From contig JAFGIH010000103.1 in NCBI GenBank assembly GCA_016929985.1, positions 1-7,892 of the forward strand: 7,892 bases of DNA. The letters run 5' to 3'. Below the pieces are notes generated by a model. The model was not told where the DNA came from. It ran no database searches and saw nothing but the letters and a program-made list of their open reading frames with translations. This DNA is from Thermoleophilia bacterium (GTDB taxonomy: Bacteria > Actinomycetota > Thermoleophilia > RBG-16-64-13). Positions 6,885 through 7,892 of the stretch are shown here, in pieces (the stretch's first letter is position 1; each line of letters starts with the position of its first letter). Position numbers and translations under genes: made by a program.

Positions 6885-7258
6885 CCTTTGACTCCGATAG
6901 AGCAGCCGACCCGAAAAGGCTCTGCACCCGAGTCTCCAGCGGGAGCAAGGGGGGCCTGGCCGGCCCGTTCGCAGCTCCGCAGTCCTGAGTCCCTGACTCG
7001 CAACGGAGACGCCTTCTCGCTTGGCGTTTTGCACTCGCACAAGAATTGTCGACAGAAACGCAACGGTCCTTTAGCTCGACACCCCCGCAGGGGAAACCAA
7101 GCACCAGTTGGTGTCAGATCAGGGGTGAGAGATGTCGCGCCGCGCGCTCAGTCGTGTCAACACAGGCTGGGGGACAGCTCCTCAGGAAACGGGGACGCGC
7201 AGCCCGAGACCGAACGCCCCGCTGGGCGGGCCCTCAGCGATGAGGTTTCGGCCTTCGG
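6885..7258 (-). other. 374-bp gene-free leader with several inverted repeats
   Basis: This gap separates the GT2 stop from the beta-helix start. Open frames here do not resemble proteins. Inverted repeats include GGGCC/GGCCC (6952-6966), GAGTC/GACTC (6987-6999), ACGCC/GGCGT (7009-7027), GACACC/GGTGTC (7078-7115) and the nested set at 7208-7260. The palindromes TGTCGACA (7047-7054) and GGCCGGCC (6958-6965) are also present. On the - strand a perfect TTGACA occurs at 7160-7155, but no convincing -10 follows at 16-18 bases. The beta-helix gene therefore may have its own promoter and a long leader RNA. No known riboswitch was recognised by eye. Confidence 0.4.
6892..6895 (-). promoter_or_regulatory. 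Ribosome binding site of the beta-helix gene
   Basis: The - strand reads CGGAG, then seven bases, then ATG at 6884. The site selects this start over the open extension to 7040 and places the signal peptide at the very N-terminus. Confidence 0.65.
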
Positions 7259-7260
7259 TC
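7208..7260 (-). terminator. Nested inverted repeats overlapping the GT2 stop codon
   Basis: GACCGAA (7208-7214) and TTCGGTC (7254-7260) form a perfect 7-bp outer stem. It encloses two hairpins: CCCGC-TGG-GCGGG (7218-7230) and CCTCA-GCGA-TGAGG (7232-7245). The predicted RNA is a three-way junction whose first bases overlap the TGA stop of the GT2 gene. The position fits a 3'-end or termination structure, but there is no U-run after it, so a standard intrinsic terminator is not shown. Confidence 0.35.
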
Positions 7261-7892
7261 AGACACCCCGCCTTGTCAAGCTACGCAAACACAAGGCCCA
7301 GGCGCGAAATGAGAGTCTTTGGAGCAGGAACGAGACAAGAGGTATACCCGTAGGTATAGACGTGATGACACGAAAGAGCCGCTCTACATGTTGAGGCAAC
7401 TGCATCATGCCGGAGTCGAGCATGTCACGGGCGCCCACAGTCTCGCGATCGGCCAGGAGGCGGCCGAATGCATGGCGGGCCAACTTGCCTTGGAGCCGCG
7501 CAAAACCCCCGATTTCACCCGGCCTCAGACGAGGTTCAAGGTCTTTCTTCCATGAGTCAATATCTCTCAGAAAGTGCCCGTCCCGTCCTCGAGTGATAGA
7601 TGGGCCAGCCGCTCGGTCATACACAGCGAGTGGTTCTTGGACATAACCCCACTTCGTCCCAGTCGCGACTCGACACCAATACTCGATGTCCTCTCCGCTA
7701 CTAAGATCCGTCCGCATGGGTCCGATCATTTCCGTCACCGCTCTGCGCAGGACCGCGGTTCCAGTGCAGACAAACGGGACCCTCGAGTACGTCTCAAAAA
7801 AGTCCGTCACAACCCCTGTCGGCATGCCGGCTAACGATGCCACGGGTTCAACAACCACCTGCCTGCCGCGTCGGATCCTCACGAGATACGCC
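7259..7892 (-). CDS. GT2-family glycosyltransferase, C-terminal part (5' partial)
   Basis: The frame is open through the right edge of the window, and the internal GTG at 7882 is not taken as the start. About 210 residues are visible, ending at TGA 7261-7259. They match the second half of inverting GT-A glycosyltransferases of family GT2. RVPFVCTGTAVLRRAVTEMIG is followed by SGEDIEYWCRVA, where the Glu-Asp pair about 67-68 residues into the visible part corresponds to the family's ED motif containing the likely catalytic base. VQEPLAVYDR comes next. The last 100 or so residues are helical and variable, with a basic end (LRSLTRRGV). The nucleotide-binding half with its DxD motif lies outside the window. 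The enzyme probably adds a sugar to the glycan of this locus; its donor is unknown. It is the most upstream visible gene on the - strand and is separated from the next by 374 bp, so it may belong to another transcript. Confidence 0.85.
   Translation of the reverse strand, partial: AYLVRIRRGRQVVVEPVASLAGMPTGVVTDFFETYSRVPFVCTGTAVLRRAVTEMIGPMRTDLSSGEDIEYWCRVATGTKWGYVQEPLAVYDRAAGPSITRGRDGHFLRDIDSWKKDLEPRLRPGEIGGFARLQGKLARHAFGRLLADRETVGARDMLDSGMMQLPQHVERLFRVITSIPTGIPLVSFLLQRLSFRAWALCLRSLTRRGV

Noticed and set aside
7009..7030. Hairpin ACGCC/GGCGT followed by TTT as a + strand terminator
   Set aside because: No + strand gene ends upstream, the stem is only 5 bp and the T-run is short.
6885..7040. 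Longer start for the beta-helix protein
   Set aside because: The extra 52 residues are Arg-rich and would bury the signal peptide inside the protein; the ATG at 6884 has a proper ribosome site.
7155..7160. Perfect TTGACA -35 element on the - strand
   Set aside because: No acceptable -10 hexamer occurs at 16-18 bases, so a promoter cannot be called from this alone.
6888..7394. A 168-codon open frame on the + strand spanning the 374-bp gap and the end of the GT2 gene
   Set aside because: It has no recognisable motif, runs into a well-supported gene on the other strand, and its composition is typical of chance frames.

Overview
The window is a stretch of a surface-glycan (exopolysaccharide, capsule or O-antigen-like) locus from a GC-rich bacterium. 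Six protein-coding genes can be supported, two of them cut by the window edges. No RNA gene, CRISPR array, transposon or phage gene was recognised. High GC, GTG starts, a long Thr/Ala/Pro linker in a secreted protein, and a Wzy/WaaL-type membrane protein with an added helical domain all suggest an actinobacterium, for example an Acidimicrobiia-, Coriobacteriia- or Thermoleophilia-like lineage. That placement is inference from style, not from a marker gene.

Layout. On the + strand, 1-1317 is the C-terminal part of an O-antigen ligase/polymerase-family membrane protein. After a 39-bp gap it is followed by a GT4 glycosyltransferase (1357-2562). On the - strand, reading right to left, come the C-terminal part of a GT2 glycosyltransferase (7892-7259), a 374-bp gap, a secreted right-handed beta-helix protein with a Thr-rich linker and a C-terminal Ig-like domain (6884-4731), a 257-bp gap, a DegT/DnrJ/EryC1/StrS aminotransferase (4473-3274) and a small PglC-like phosphoglycosyl transferase (3274-2630). 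The last two overlap by one base. The two gene sets converge on a 67-bp spacer at 2563-2629.

How the genes fit together (inference from families). The aminotransferase would make a nucleotide-activated amino sugar. The phosphoglycosyl transferase would load a sugar phosphate onto undecaprenyl phosphate. The GT2 and GT4 enzymes would extend the lipid-linked glycan, and the ligase/polymerase would join or polymerise it outside the membrane. The secreted beta-helix protein is the unusual member. Its fold is typical of polysaccharide lyases, epimerases and surface adhesins, so it may bind or modify the glycan made here, but no catalytic residues could be assigned.

The best leads are this beta-helix/linker/Ig protein with its 12-step Asn ladder, the extracytoplasmic helical domain on the ligase, the tightly coupled aminotransferase-PGT pair, and the 374-bp gap, which carries several inverted repeats, one of them nested and overlapping a stop codon. 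Nothing seen here amounts to a clearly new system.
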